Source: Kribbella antiqua
Lineage (GTDB): Bacteria > Actinomycetota > Actinomycetes > Propionibacteriales > Kribbellaceae
Direction: 5' to 3'
Length of the DNA: 64,000 nt
NCBI RefSeq assembly: GCF_004345665.1
Contig: NZ_SLWR01000002.1
Coordinates: forward strand, 372,001-436,000
In this document: positions 43,826 to 51,605 of the stretch, one piece after another
How positions within the stretch are numbered: the first letter of the stretch is position 1
How the letters are laid out: every line of letters begins with the position of its first letter
The notes under the pieces: model-generated
Told to the model about the DNA's origin: nothing
What the model saw: only the letters and a program-made list of their open reading frames with translations
Database searches by the model: none
Position numbers and translations under genes: made by a program

Positions 43826-44617
43826 ATGGCTGGCAGAGTCTCCAAGCCGGGTGCCACCGTGGTGTCGCGCACGGTCGCGCTGCTCAGCGCGTTCGACGAA
43901 GCCCACCCGCATCTCACCCTCACCGAGCTGGCCCGCCGCGCCGACCTGCCGCTGTCCACCGCCCACCGGCTGATCGCCGAGCTCACCAGACTCGGCGCCC
44001 TGGCCCGGACAGACTCCGGTGAGTACGTCGTCGGCCCGCGCATGTGGGACGTCGGCCTGCTCGCGCCGGTACAGACCGACGTACGCGAGGTGGCTTCGCC
44101 GTTCCTGCACGACTTGTACGCCGCCACGCTCGCGACGGTCCACCTCGCCGTACTCGATGGGACGCGCGCGCTCTACATCGACCGCATTTCGGGCAAGCGA
44201 TCGGTGCCGGTGGTCAGCAAGATCGGGTCCCGGCTGCCGTGGCATGCCACCGGCGTCGGCAAGGTCCTGATGGCACACGCTCCGGAGGACGTCCGCAAAC
44301 GTGCGCTCTCGTCGCCGCTGCGGCGGATCACGCCGTACACGATCACCCAGCCGTCGCGACTGCAGGACCAACTCGAGCGCATCCTCGTCGACGGATATGC
44401 GACCACGGTCGAGGAGATGAGCCTGGGCGCCTGCTCTGTGGCGGTGCCGATTCGCCGGCGCGACGAGGTGGTTGCCGCGCTCGGGATCGTCGTACCGAAT
44501 CTGAGACGCGACAAGGGCCGGCTGGTCGCCGCGCTCAACGTGGCCGCTCATGGGATCGGGCGCAGCCTAGGCCATCAGACACGGCCTAGGTTGACTCGCC
44601 TTCCAGTTCGTCGATGA
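43826..44617 (+). CDS. pcaR: IclR-family regulator of the pca operon
   Basis: A 263-residue IclR protein: a winged helix at about 12-75 (LTLTELARRADLPLSTAHRLIAEL) and an effector-binding domain at about 90-250 (LDGTRALYIDRISGKR, then WHATGVGKVLMAHAP and EEMSLGACSVAVPI). IclR-type PcaR proteins control protocatechuate genes in response to 3-oxoadipate or protocatechuate. It is divergent from pcaH, and its last 32 bases overlap the end of the convergent PadR-type gene. The symbol is assigned from position; the effector is not proven. Confidence 0.85.
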   Translation: MAGRVSKPGATVVSRTVALLSAFDEAHPHLTLTELARRADLPLSTAHRLIAELTRLGALARTDSGEYVVGPRMWDVGLLAPVQTDVREVASPFLHDLYAATLATVHLAVLDGTRALYIDRISGKRSVPVVSKIGSRLPWHATGVGKVLMAHAPEDVRKRALSSPLRRITPYTITQPSRLQDQLERILVDGYATTVEEMSLGACSVAVPIRRRDEVVAALGIVVPNLRRDKGRLVAALNVAAHGIGRSLGHQTRPRLTRLPVRR

Positions 44618-45176
44618 GAGCCAGGCCCTTGCGGGCCCAGCGGACTTCGGCCGAGGCGTTGTCGATCAGGCCGTCGTACGCGAAGACCTTGTAGCGGACG
44701 ATCCGGTCGTGCTCCTCCTCGGGGAACTTCTTCAGCCGGTACTGCAGCGTCGGATGGGTGTGATCGATCAGCGACTGCCGAGACTCCTTGAGCAGCTGCA
44801 GGTGCCCTGACCAGTACTCGAGGTGCTGCCTCAGTTGCGCCCGGGCCGCGTCGGGATCGGCCCATTCGAGGTACGCCGATTTGAGGTAGGCCGGATCGCG
44901 TTGCCGGCGGATCACCAGCGGCTCGTTGATCCACTCCTGGAAGGCCGCCGTGCCCGCGTCGGTGATGCGGTACTCCTTCTTGGTCCCCTTGGGGCCCCAC
45001 GGCACCGTCTCGCTGTCGACCAGGCCGTCGCGCTCCATCCGGTTGAGTTCCGGGTAGATCTGCGAGTCCGGCGCGTACCAGACGTGCGCGACCGACTGGC
45101 TGAAGTGCTTGGACAGGTCGTAGCCCGTCATCGGCCGTGACGTCAGCAGGGCCAGCAGGGCGTACCGCAGCGACAT
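44586..45176 (-). CDS. vanR: PadR-family regulator, probable VanR
   Basis: A 196-residue PadR protein: an N-terminal winged helix (SLRYALLALLTSRPMTGYDL to QIYPELNRMERDGLV) followed by a helical C-terminal dimerisation domain (Vir_act_alpha_C type). Phenolic-acid sensing is common in this family, and the VanR of Corynebacterium glutamicum is a PadR-type repressor of vanABK. This gene is divergent from vanA, with two matching palindromes in the 77-base gap. I chose ATG 45176 (MSLRY), the conserved family start. Confidence 0.85.
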   Translation of the reverse strand: MSLRYALLALLTSRPMTGYDLSKHFSQSVAHVWYAPDSQIYPELNRMERDGLVDSETVPWGPKGTKKEYRITDAGTAAFQEWINEPLVIRRQRDPAYLKSAYLEWADPDAARAQLRQHLEYWSGHLQLLKESRQSLIDHTHPTLQYRLKKFPEEEHDRIVRYKVFAYDGLIDNASAEVRWARKGLALIDELEGEST

Positions 45177-45192
45177 GTTCCGGAGTCTAGCC

Positions 45193-45214
45193 AATACCTA
45201 TCCCGATAGGTATT
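45193..45214. promoter_or_regulatory. Perfect palindrome, probable VanR operator 1
   Basis: AATACCTATC (45193-45202) and GATAGGTATT (45205-45214) are perfect 10-base arms separated by CC. The site lies 17 bases upstream of vanR and 40 bases upstream of vanA. GGTATT arms resemble the right arm reported for the C. glutamicum VanR operator. Symmetry, location and a second copy make it a strong operator candidate. Confidence 0.8.
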
Positions 45215-45230
45215 GTGAGCGCACGTCACT

Positions 45231-45246
45231 ACCTATGGAGATAGGG
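45231..45246. promoter_or_regulatory. Probable VanR operator 2, overlapping the vanA ribosome site
   Basis: CCTAT (45232-45236) and ATAGG (45241-45245) with a four-base spacer repeat the core of operator 1 (CCTAT, four bases, ATAGG), 35 bases downstream. The site ends at the GGGAG ribosome site of vanA, so binding there would block early transcription of vanAB. Confidence 0.65.
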
Positions 45247-45253
45247 AGTCCCG

Positions 45254-46336
45254 ATGGTGCTCGACATCGCCCAGCAGGCGTCCGTGACCAGCAAGATCTT
45301 CGCCTTCCCGCTGAACGCCTGGTACGTCGCCGCGTGGGACCACGAGGTCACCAACAAGGCGCCGCTCGCACGCACGGTCGCGGGTCGGCCGCTGGCGTTG
45401 TGGCGTGGGACAGACGGTCGGGTGTCGGCGTTGGCGGATGCCTGCTGGCATCGGCTGGCACCGCTGTCCAAGGGCGCGATCATCGGCGACGAACTCCAGT
45501 GCCCGTACCACGGTCTGCGCTACAACCGGGCCGGCCGCTGTACGGCGATGCCGGCTCAGCAGACGATCAACCCGAGCGCGACCGTTCCGTCGTACCCGGT
45601 CGTGGAGCGGCATCGCTACATCTGGGTGTGGCTGGGCGATCCCGATCTCGCCGATCCGGGACAGGTGCCGGACATGCACCAGATGGACTCGCCCGAGTGG
45701 GCCGGCGACGGCGAGACGATCCATGCCGGCTGCAACTACCAGCTCGTGCTGGACAACCTGATGGATCTCACGCACGAGGAGTTCGTGCATTCGTCGAGCA
45801 TCGGCCAGGCGGAGCTGTCCGAGGCCGAGTTCGAGGTGACCCACGACGACAAGCACGTGACCGTGAGCCGGTGGATGCTCGGCATTGACCCGCCGCCGTT
45901 CTGGCGCAAGAACATGCGGGACAAGTTCCCGGGCTTCAGCGGGAAGGTGGATCGCTGGCAGATCATCCGGTACGAGGCGCCGTCGACGATCTGCATCGAC
46001 GTCGGCGTCGCGCGCGCCGGCAGCGGCGCGCCCGAGGGCGACCGTTCGCAGGGCGTCAACGGCTATGTGATGAACACGATCACGCCGGAGTCCGACCGCT
46101 CGTCGCACTACTTTTGGGCGTTCATGCGAAACTACCGGCTGGACAGTCAGTCGATCACGACGCAACTCCGGCAGGGTGTCCACAACGTGTTCGGTGAGGA
46201 CGAGGACATGCTGATCGCGCAGCAGAAGGCGATCGACGCCAACCCGGACTACGAGTTCTACAGCCTCAACATCGACGCCGGCGGGATGTGGGTCCGGCGC
46301 ATCCTGGACCGCATGCTCCAGGCCGAGGGACGCTGA
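45254..46336 (+). CDS. vanA: Vanillate O-demethylase oxygenase subunit
   Basis: A 360-residue Rieske oxygenase. The [2Fe-2S] ligands are Cys64, His66 (CWHRLAPLSKG), Cys83 and His86 (CPYHG). The mononuclear-iron site lies in the D-x2-H-x4-H region LDNLMDLTHEEFVHSSSIG. Segments FPLNAWYVAAWD and NPSATVPSYPV fit VanA. With VanB it demethylates vanillate to protocatechuate and formaldehyde. It is the first gene of vanAB, divergent from the PadR-type gene, and ends two bases before vanB. Confidence 0.93.
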   Translation: MVLDIAQQASVTSKIFAFPLNAWYVAAWDHEVTNKAPLARTVAGRPLALWRGTDGRVSALADACWHRLAPLSKGAIIGDELQCPYHGLRYNRAGRCTAMPAQQTINPSATVPSYPVVERHRYIWVWLGDPDLADPGQVPDMHQMDSPEWAGDGETIHAGCNYQLVLDNLMDLTHEEFVHSSSIGQAELSEAEFEVTHDDKHVTVSRWMLGIDPPPFWRKNMRDKFPGFSGKVDRWQIIRYEAPSTICIDVGVARAGSGAPEGDRSQGVNGYVMNTITPESDRSSHYFWAFMRNYRLDSQSITTQLRQGVHNVFGEDEDMLIAQQKAIDANPDYEFYSLNIDAGGMWVRRILDRMLQAEGR

Positions 46337-46338
46337 CG

Positions 46339-47298
46339 ATGGCCGCCCAGTCGACGCTTGTCTGGCAGACCGGCGAGATCGTCGAGGCGTCGGACGCCGC
46401 CGACGGGATCCGCCGCCTGGTCATCCGGCCCGAGCGGCCCGCTGTGGCTCCGCCCGGCAGCCATGTGGATGTCGAAGTGAATGGGCTGCGGCGCTCGTAC
46501 TCGGTGGTGCGATGTGAGGACGGGCAGTGGACCTTGAGCGTCCGGCTCGCCGCGGACTCCCGAGGTGGTTCGCAAGCCATGCACGCTTTGCGAACCGGCG
46601 ATCGCCTTCGCATCTCCGACCCGCTCCAGAATTTTCCACTCGGAGTGGGTGCCACGCGTTACGTCCTGCTCGCCGGGGGCATCGGCATCACCGCATTGCT
46701 GGCGATGGGTGCGACCCTCAAGCGTCGCGGCGAGGACTACACCTTCGTGTACGTCGGCCGGTCCCGTCCCGCGATGGCCTGGCTGCGCGAGCTCGAAGAA
46801 GACCATGGTGACCGCTTGAAAGTCCACGTCGACGACGAAGGAACCGGTCTCGACGTGGGCGCTGTTCTGAACGAGATCGGAGCGGACACCGAGCTGTACA
46901 TGTGCGGCCCGATCAGGCTGATGGACGCCGTACGACGTGAATGGGTGCGGCGTGCCCTATCGCCGACGAGCCTTCGGTTCGAGACGTTCGGGAACAGTGG
47001 CGCATGGGCAGCCGAGGAATTCACGGTCTCGATTCCCGGCGACGGTCGCACGATCACCGTGCCGACGAACCTGTCGATGCTCGAGGCGCTCGAAGAGGCC
47101 GGCGTCGAGGTGATGTGGGACTGCCGCAAGGGCGAGTGCGGCCTGTGCGTCGTACGAGTCCACGAGTACGCCGGCCGGATCGACCACCGCGACGTCTTCC
47201 TCGGCGAGGCACAGAAAACGTCCCGGATCTGCCTGTGCGTCTCCCGAGTCGCATCGGACGGCGCCACCCACCCGCAACTCGTCATCGACCGTCCCTGA
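46339..47298 (+). CDS. vanB: Vanillate O-demethylase reductase subunit
   Basis: A 319-residue class IA reductase: an FMN/NAD-binding module (about 1-215; GGIGITALLAMG, then LYMCGPIRLMDAV) and a C-terminal plant-type [2Fe-2S] domain with DCRKGECGLC (Cys262, 267, 270) and a fourth Cys near 298-300. It passes electrons from NADH to VanA. It follows vanA by two bases. The 550 bases after it hold no supported gene but many hairpins. Confidence 0.94.
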   Translation: MAAQSTLVWQTGEIVEASDAADGIRRLVIRPERPAVAPPGSHVDVEVNGLRRSYSVVRCEDGQWTLSVRLAADSRGGSQAMHALRTGDRLRISDPLQNFPLGVGATRYVLLAGGIGITALLAMGATLKRRGEDYTFVYVGRSRPAMAWLRELEEDHGDRLKVHVDDEGTGLDVGAVLNEIGADTELYMCGPIRLMDAVRREWVRRALSPTSLRFETFGNSGAWAAEEFTVSIPGDGRTITVPTNLSMLEALEEAGVEVMWDCRKGECGLCVVRVHEYAGRIDHRDVFLGEAQKTSRICLCVSRVASDGATHPQLVIDRP

Positions 47299-47315
47299 CC
47301 CATTACGCCGACGGC

Positions 47316-47361
47316 GGGGGTCCCGCACGAGCACGAGCCAGTCGACGCTCCGCGGACCCCC
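47316..47361. terminator. Inverted repeat after vanB
   Basis: GGGGGTCCCGC (47316-47326) pairs with GCGGACCCCC (47352-47361) apart from one bulged base. It begins 18 bases after the vanB stop and is the likely terminator of the vanAB transcript. Confidence 0.5.
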
Positions 47362-47388
47362 AACCAACGCCCGGCCAGGCCACCCATT

Positions 47389-47404
47389 CAGGGGCGAACC
47401 CCTG
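47389..47404. repeat. Short hairpin CAGGGG-CGAA-CCCCTG
   Basis: Perfect 6-base stem (47389-47394 with 47399-47404) with a CGAA tetraloop, directly before a larger hairpin. GNRA-like or stable tetraloops of this kind favour a structured RNA. Confidence 0.5.
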
Positions 47405-47409
47405 AGTTG

Positions 47410-47446
47410 GAGGGTTGCCCGCTGAGATTCCGAGGGGGCAACCCTC
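47410..47446. repeat. Hairpin with 11-base perfect stem
   Basis: GAGGGTTGCCC (47410-47420) and GGGCAACCCTC (47436-47446) are perfect arms around a 15-base loop. An alternative outer pairing, TTGGAG (47407-47412) with CTCCAA (47462-47467), overlaps the left arm, so two exclusive folds are possible. Confidence 0.6.
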
Positions 47447-47598
47447 TATCTGAGGGGTCAACTCCAATGCCGCTCGATGACTGAGAGGGTCGGATGGTCA
47501 ACCCAATCGCGGGCAACGCCCCAGGATTGCGACCGCCACACTGGCTTCACTCGCAGCCGCTCACGTCCGGTGGTGGCGTCCACTGTGGGGAGATTGCT

Positions 47599-47618
47599 GC
47601 CGGCAACCGATTGCCGGC
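47599..47618. repeat. Hairpin GCCGGCAA / TTGCCGGC
   Basis: A perfect 8-base stem (47599-47606 with 47611-47618) closes a four-base loop CCGA. Confidence 0.5.
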
Positions 47619-47690
47619 GACCTGGTGGCCACAGTCGATGGCACACTCCTCACACTCGCCCCGAAACCGCCCGGCCAAGGCGAGCAGGCA

Positions 47691-47710
47691 GCACAGTGGC
47701 TTCACTGTGC
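47691..47710. repeat. Hairpin GCACAGTG / CACTGTGC
   Basis: A perfect 8-base stem (47691-47698 with 47703-47710) closes loop GCTT. The TGGCTTCACT inside it is also found at 47542-47551 without the stem. Confidence 0.5.
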
Positions 47711-47730
47711 GGCGCATTCCGGCTGCTGGT

Positions 47731-47792
47731 GACTTTGTGCACCGCTTGACCATCGCGCGGCGGCGTGTCGTGGTCGAACCGTGCACAAAGTC
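47731..47792. repeat. 62-base element bounded by a 12-base perfect inverted repeat
   Basis: GACTTTGTGCAC (47731-47742) and GTGCACAAAGTC (47781-47792) are perfect arms. Inside them TTGACCA and TGGTCGAA continue the pairing with one bulge, giving a long hairpin. It lies 57 bases before the amidohydrolase stop and could terminate that minus-strand transcript or be a miniature repeat element; no target-site duplication is obvious. Confidence 0.55.
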
Positions 47793-47848
47793 GGGCGCTA
47801 CCCCCTGACCAGGCACCGAAGCGTGTGTCAGGAGAGCCGGGCACGGGA

Positions 47849-48730
47849 TCAGGTGAGGCCGAGTAGGCGGGCCGCGTTTTCCTTGTAAATGGGGAGTTTT
47901 GCCTCGTCGCGGACCGGCAGCGAGGCGAACGACTCCAGCCAGCGGTCCGGGGTGATGACCGGGAAGTCCGAGCCGAACAGCACCTTGGTGCGCAGCAGGC
48001 TGCTCAGCTGACGCACCAGCTGTTCCGGGAAGTACTTCGGCAACCAGCCGGACAGATCCATGAACACATTGGCCTTGTGCGTCGCGACCGAGATCGCAGC
48101 ATCCGCCCACGGCACACCCGGATGAGCCATCACGATCCGCAGCTCCGGAAAGTCCGCGGCGACGTCGTCGAGCAGCATTGGATCCGACAACCGCAGCTTG
48201 ATCCCGCGCCCACCCGGCAGTCCCGCACCGATCCCGGTCTGCCCGGTGTGGAACAGCGCAATCGCACCAAGCTCGCTGATCACCTCGTACAGCGGATAGA
48301 AGCGCTCGTCGTTCGGCCGGAACCCCTGCAGACTCGGATGAAACTTCAGCCCCCGTACGCCGTAGTCCTCGATCAGCCGCTCCGCCCGATCGACGGCATC
48401 AGGCGAGCGCGGATCGACCGAACCGAACGGAATCAGTACGTCGTTGTGCCGCGCGGCCCCGGCAGCGATCTCCTCACTCGAGATTGCCGGATGCCCGGTC
48501 GCGGTGGTCGCGTCGACGGTGAAAACCACCGCCGCCATCCGCCGGGCCCGGTAGTGCTCGGCGATGTCGTCGATGGTCGGCGTCCGCGGCTGTCCTGACT
48601 TGAAGTACGCCGCTGAGGCGTCCATCAGCTCCTGGTCGAGCGAGAAGTGCCCATGATCGTCCGCCTCGACATGGGTGTGGAAGTCGATGGCGTCGATCGA
48701 GTCCAGGTCGATCGCAGGTTCGTAACGCAT
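47849..48730 (-). CDS. Amidohydrolase-family protein, CouO-like (aryl beta-ketoacyl-CoA hydrolase)
   Basis: A 293-residue amidohydrolase-2 protein with metal ligands His18 and His20 (AIDFHTHVE), GLKFHPSLQGF, MAHPGVPW and the Asp in LFGSDFPVI. In Rhodococcus, CouO of this superfamily hydrolyses 4-hydroxyphenyl-beta-ketoacyl-CoA to the benzoate and acetyl-CoA during hydroxycinnamate breakdown. Here the gene ends an operon that also encodes a CoA ligase, a hydratase and a dehydrogenase, which are the other steps of that route, so the same role is likely. Decarboxylation of another aromatic acid is the alternative. Confidence 0.78.
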   Translation of the reverse strand: MRYEPAIDLDSIDAIDFHTHVEADDHGHFSLDQELMDASAAYFKSGQPRTPTIDDIAEHYRARRMAAVVFTVDATTATGHPAISSEEIAAGAARHNDVLIPFGSVDPRSPDAVDRAERLIEDYGVRGLKFHPSLQGFRPNDERFYPLYEVISELGAIALFHTGQTGIGAGLPGGRGIKLRLSDPMLLDDVAADFPELRIVMAHPGVPWADAAISVATHKANVFMDLSGWLPKYFPEQLVRQLSSLLRTKVLFGSDFPVITPDRWLESFASLPVRDEAKLPIYKENAARLLGLT

Positions 48731-48741
48731 CCAGCACCCCT

Positions 48742-49662
48742 CTACGGCAAGCTATCGGCTCGGCTCTTGGCCGTGAGCAACTGCACCAGCAACTCGTCGC
48801 GCTGCTGAGCCAGGCGGACCTGGTCGCGAGTGCCGAGCTCCTCGTCGACGCCGCGCACGAGCAGGTCCGCGAGCTCTGGCGTGAGGGTTGGCTCACCGAG
48901 GTCGTCCATGAGCAGTTGGGTCATCGGACCGAGATGCTCCAGGACGTGTGCGAGACCGCCGGCGCCGCCAGAGAGGTGCTGGTTGACCAACGGACCGAGC
49001 AATGCCCATCTCAACCCCGGGCCGTGAGCGATGGCCGCGTCGATGTCGGCGACCGTCGCGGCGCCACGCTCCACCAGGGAGTACGCCTCGCGCCAGAGGG
49101 CGGCCTGCAGGCGGTTGGCCAGATGGCCCGGGAGTTCGGCACGGAGGCGGACCGGCTTCTTGCCGACGCCCGTGTAGAACGACATCGCCTGGTCGATCAG
49201 GTCGGGATCGGTCACCGGCGCGCCGACGACTTCCACCAGCGGAATCAGGTAGACCGGGTTGAACGGGTGCCCGACGATCACGCGCTCCGGATGCTTCGAG
49301 CACATCGACGCCAGCCGGCTCGGCGGCAGAGTCGACGTACTGCTCGCAATCACCACACCCTCGGGGACCAGCGCGTCGAGCTCCCAGAGCAGCGCTTCCT
49401 TCTGGTGTGGATCTTCCGGCCCGTTCTCTTGCACGAAGCCGGCACCCTCGACCGCCTCCGCCAAGGTCGTTGCCACCGACAACCTTGCTTCCCATCCGGT
49501 CAGATCGCCGCCCAGTGCGGTCACGGCTTCCGCGGCTTCCTCCACCTTGCGACCGAGATCTGTCACCGACGGATCGAACACCCTGACGCTCTGCCCACGG
49601 CTGAGTAGTTGGACGACCCAGCCCGCGCCGATCACACCCGCACCAACCACCGCGACGCTCAT
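48742..49662 (-). CDS. 3-hydroxyacyl-CoA dehydrogenase-type protein
   Basis: A 306-residue NAD-dependent enzyme: Rossmann motif VAVVGAGVIGAGW, the catalytic-His motif GHPFNPVYLIPLVEVV (His132), and the helical C-terminal 3HCDH domain from about 185. That motif is closest to L-carnitine/3-hydroxyacyl dehydrogenases. In this operon it would oxidise the beta-hydroxy aryl-propionyl-CoA made by the hydratase. It overlaps the ligase gene upstream by four bases and lies 11 bases before the amidohydrolase gene. Confidence 0.82.
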   Translation of the reverse strand: MSVAVVGAGVIGAGWVVQLLSRGQSVRVFDPSVTDLGRKVEEAAEAVTALGGDLTGWEARLSVATTLAEAVEGAGFVQENGPEDPHQKEALLWELDALVPEGVVIASSTSTLPPSRLASMCSKHPERVIVGHPFNPVYLIPLVEVVGAPVTDPDLIDQAMSFYTGVGKKPVRLRAELPGHLANRLQAALWREAYSLVERGAATVADIDAAIAHGPGLRWALLGPLVNQHLSGGAGGLAHVLEHLGPMTQLLMDDLGEPTLTPELADLLVRGVDEELGTRDQVRLAQQRDELLVQLLTAKSRADSLP

Positions 49663-51605
49663 AATCCACGACTCCTCGCGTACTCCACGAAGGCATCCAG
49701 CGAATCAGCGTCAGCCAGCACGTCCTTGCTCGCGACCTCATCCAGCGGCCGTCCCTGCAGGATGCGCTTCACCGGCAGCTCGAGCTTCTTCCCGGTCCGG
49801 TTCCGCGGGATCGCCCGCACCGCGACCACCGTGTCCGGCACATGCCGAGGCGACAACGCCTCCCGCAAGGCCCGAGCCGCCGTACGCTCGTCGAACTCGG
49901 CGCCCTCAGCGAGTACGACGAACAGCAGCAGCTCCCCGTTGCCACCCTGAGGATCCTCCAGATGTACGACGAGTGAGTCGTCGACCTCCGGCAGTTCCTC
50001 GAGCACGCGATAGAACTCCGCCGTACCGAGCCGAACTCCACCACGGTTCAACGTGGCATCGGCCCGGCCCGCGATCACACAACTGCCCGACTCGGCGAAC
50101 CGGATCCAGTCACCATGCCGCCACACCCCCGGCCATCGATCGAAGTACGTCGACCGGTAGCGCTCGCCGGACTTGTCGCCCCAGAAGCCGATCGGCATGG
50201 ACGGAACCGGCCGGGTGATCACCAACTCCCCCAGCTCACCGACGACCGGATGTCCTTCGTCGTCCCACGCCTGAGCGTCGAATCCGAGACTCGGCCCGGA
50301 GATCTCACCGGCGAGCACCGGCTGGATCGGACTGCCCTGCACGATGCCGCTACAGACATCCGTCCCACCAGAGCCGACGTTGAGGAGGACATCGGGCCCG
50401 AACTGCTCGTCCACCCACTCGTAGCCTTCAGCCGGCAACGGGCTTCCCGCAGCTCCGATCTGCCGGACGCGGGACAGATCGAACTCCTTCGCCGGCTGGA
50501 GACCGGCCTTGCGGGTGGCCATCAGGAAGCCCGGGCTGGCGCCCAGGAAGGTGGTTTCCGTCTCCTCGGCCAGCCGCCATTGGAAGTCGAGGCCGGGGTG
50601 CATCGGATTGCCGTCGATCATGACGATGCTCGCGTCCAGCAGCAGGGCGGACACCAGCGCGTTCCACATCATCCAGGCCGTCGTCGAGAACCACAGCAGC
50701 CGGTCGCCGGGACCGAGATCCCAGCTGAGGGCGTGGTTCTTGAGGTGTTCGAGGAGGATGCCGCCGTGACTGTGCACGATCGCCTTGGGCTGACCCGTCG
50801 TACCTGACGAGAAGAGCACGAACAACGGGTGATCGAATGGGACCGGCTCGAAGTCCATGCCGCTCTCGGCCTCATCGAGGAGGCTGGTCCAGGAGAGAGT
50901 GTTGGACAGCCGCTCGGGGCCGTACTCGACCTCGATGGTGTGCCAGAGTGACGGAAGGCCTGCACGGATGGCCTCGACCTCGGCTCGGCGTTCGACCGTC
51001 TTGGCGCCGTATACGTAGCCGGAGACCGTCAGCAGTACGGTCGGTTCGAGTTGGCGGAAACGCTCGAGGACGCTGCGGGCGCCGAACTCTGGAGCACAGC
51101 TCGCCCAGACCGCGCCCAGGCTGGCGGTGGCGAGGAAGGCGACCAGCGTCTCGGGGATGTTCGGCAGATACGCGACGACGCGGTCGCCACGTCGTACGCC
51201 CAACGCTGCAAGGGCATTGCGGGCTCGGGCGACCTGTTGGATGAGCTCCGCGAAGGTCAAGTCGAGCTGGGGGCGAGTCTGGGAGACGCCGATGACGGCC
51301 GTGTCCTCGGCGGTCACCCCGCGGAAGTCGAGGAGGTGCCTCGCGTAGTTGATCCGCGCACCTGGGAACCAGCACGCTCCAGGCATCGCGGCATCAGCCA
51401 GGACGGCGTCGTACCCGGTGTCACTCCGCACGTTGAAGTGGTCCCAGATGCTCGCCCAGAACTCGTCCGGCTCGTCGACCGACCATCGCCATAGCTCGTC
51501 GTAGTTCGCGAAAGTCCTTCCAGTGCCGGCTTCCGCAAGCTGCAGGAACTGCCCGATCCGGGTGATATCCCGCCAATCTGCCGGCGGCGTCCAGAGTGAC
51601 GTCAT
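49659..51605 (-). CDS. Acetoacetate-CoA ligase-type acyl-CoA synthetase
   Basis: A 648-residue ANL enzyme of the length of acetoacetyl-CoA synthetases (about 650), larger than the second ligase in this operon. The AMP motif LFSSGTTGQPKAIVHSHGG, VGSGGTDVCSGIVQG and the catalytic Lys segment RNRTGKKLELPVKRIL are present. The N-terminus FNVRSDTGYDAVLADAAMPG fits AacS. It activates acetoacetate or a related 3-oxoacid with ATP. Why it sits in an aromatic operon is unclear; a 3-oxo-aryl acid is one possible substrate. It overlaps both neighbours by four bases. Confidence 0.85.
   Translation of the reverse strand: MTSLWTPPADWRDITRIGQFLQLAEAGTGRTFANYDELWRWSVDEPDEFWASIWDHFNVRSDTGYDAVLADAAMPGACWFPGARINYARHLLDFRGVTAEDTAVIGVSQTRPQLDLTFAELIQQVARARNALAALGVRRGDRVVAYLPNIPETLVAFLATASLGAVWASCAPEFGARSVLERFRQLEPTVLLTVSGYVYGAKTVERRAEVEAIRAGLPSLWHTIEVEYGPERLSNTLSWTSLLDEAESGMDFEPVPFDHPLFVLFSSGTTGQPKAIVHSHGGILLEHLKNHALSWDLGPGDRLLWFSTTAWMMWNALVSALLLDASIVMIDGNPMHPGLDFQWRLAEETETTFLGASPGFLMATRKAGLQPAKEFDLSRVRQIGAAGSPLPAEGYEWVDEQFGPDVLLNVGSGGTDVCSGIVQGSPIQPVLAGEISGPSLGFDAQAWDDEGHPVVGELGELVITRPVPSMPIGFWGDKSGERYRSTYFDRWPGVWRHGDWIRFAESGSCVIAGRADATLNRGGVRLGTAEFYRVLEELPEVDDSLVVHLEDPQGGNGELLLFVVLAEGAEFDERTAARALREALSPRHVPDTVVAVRAIPRNRTGKKLELPVKRILQGRPLDEVASKDVLADADSLDAFVEYARSRGL

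Larger units (their letters stand above)
47299..47848. other. 550-base non-coding stretch rich in inverted repeats
   Basis: The convergent ends of vanB and the amidohydrolase gene are separated by 550 bases. Short open frames occur on both strands, but none has a recognisable product or a good ribosome site, and their codon positions do not behave like those of the flanking genes. Instead at least six inverted repeats are visible (listed separately), together with a repeated TGGCTTCACT (47542-47551 and 47697-47706). It could be a terminator array, a non-coding RNA, or a decayed small mobile element. Confidence 0.6.

Noticed and set aside
47494..47808. Possible 104-residue protein in the hairpin-rich gap
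   Set aside because: It has no good ribosome site, it runs through several perfect hairpins, and its composition looks random.
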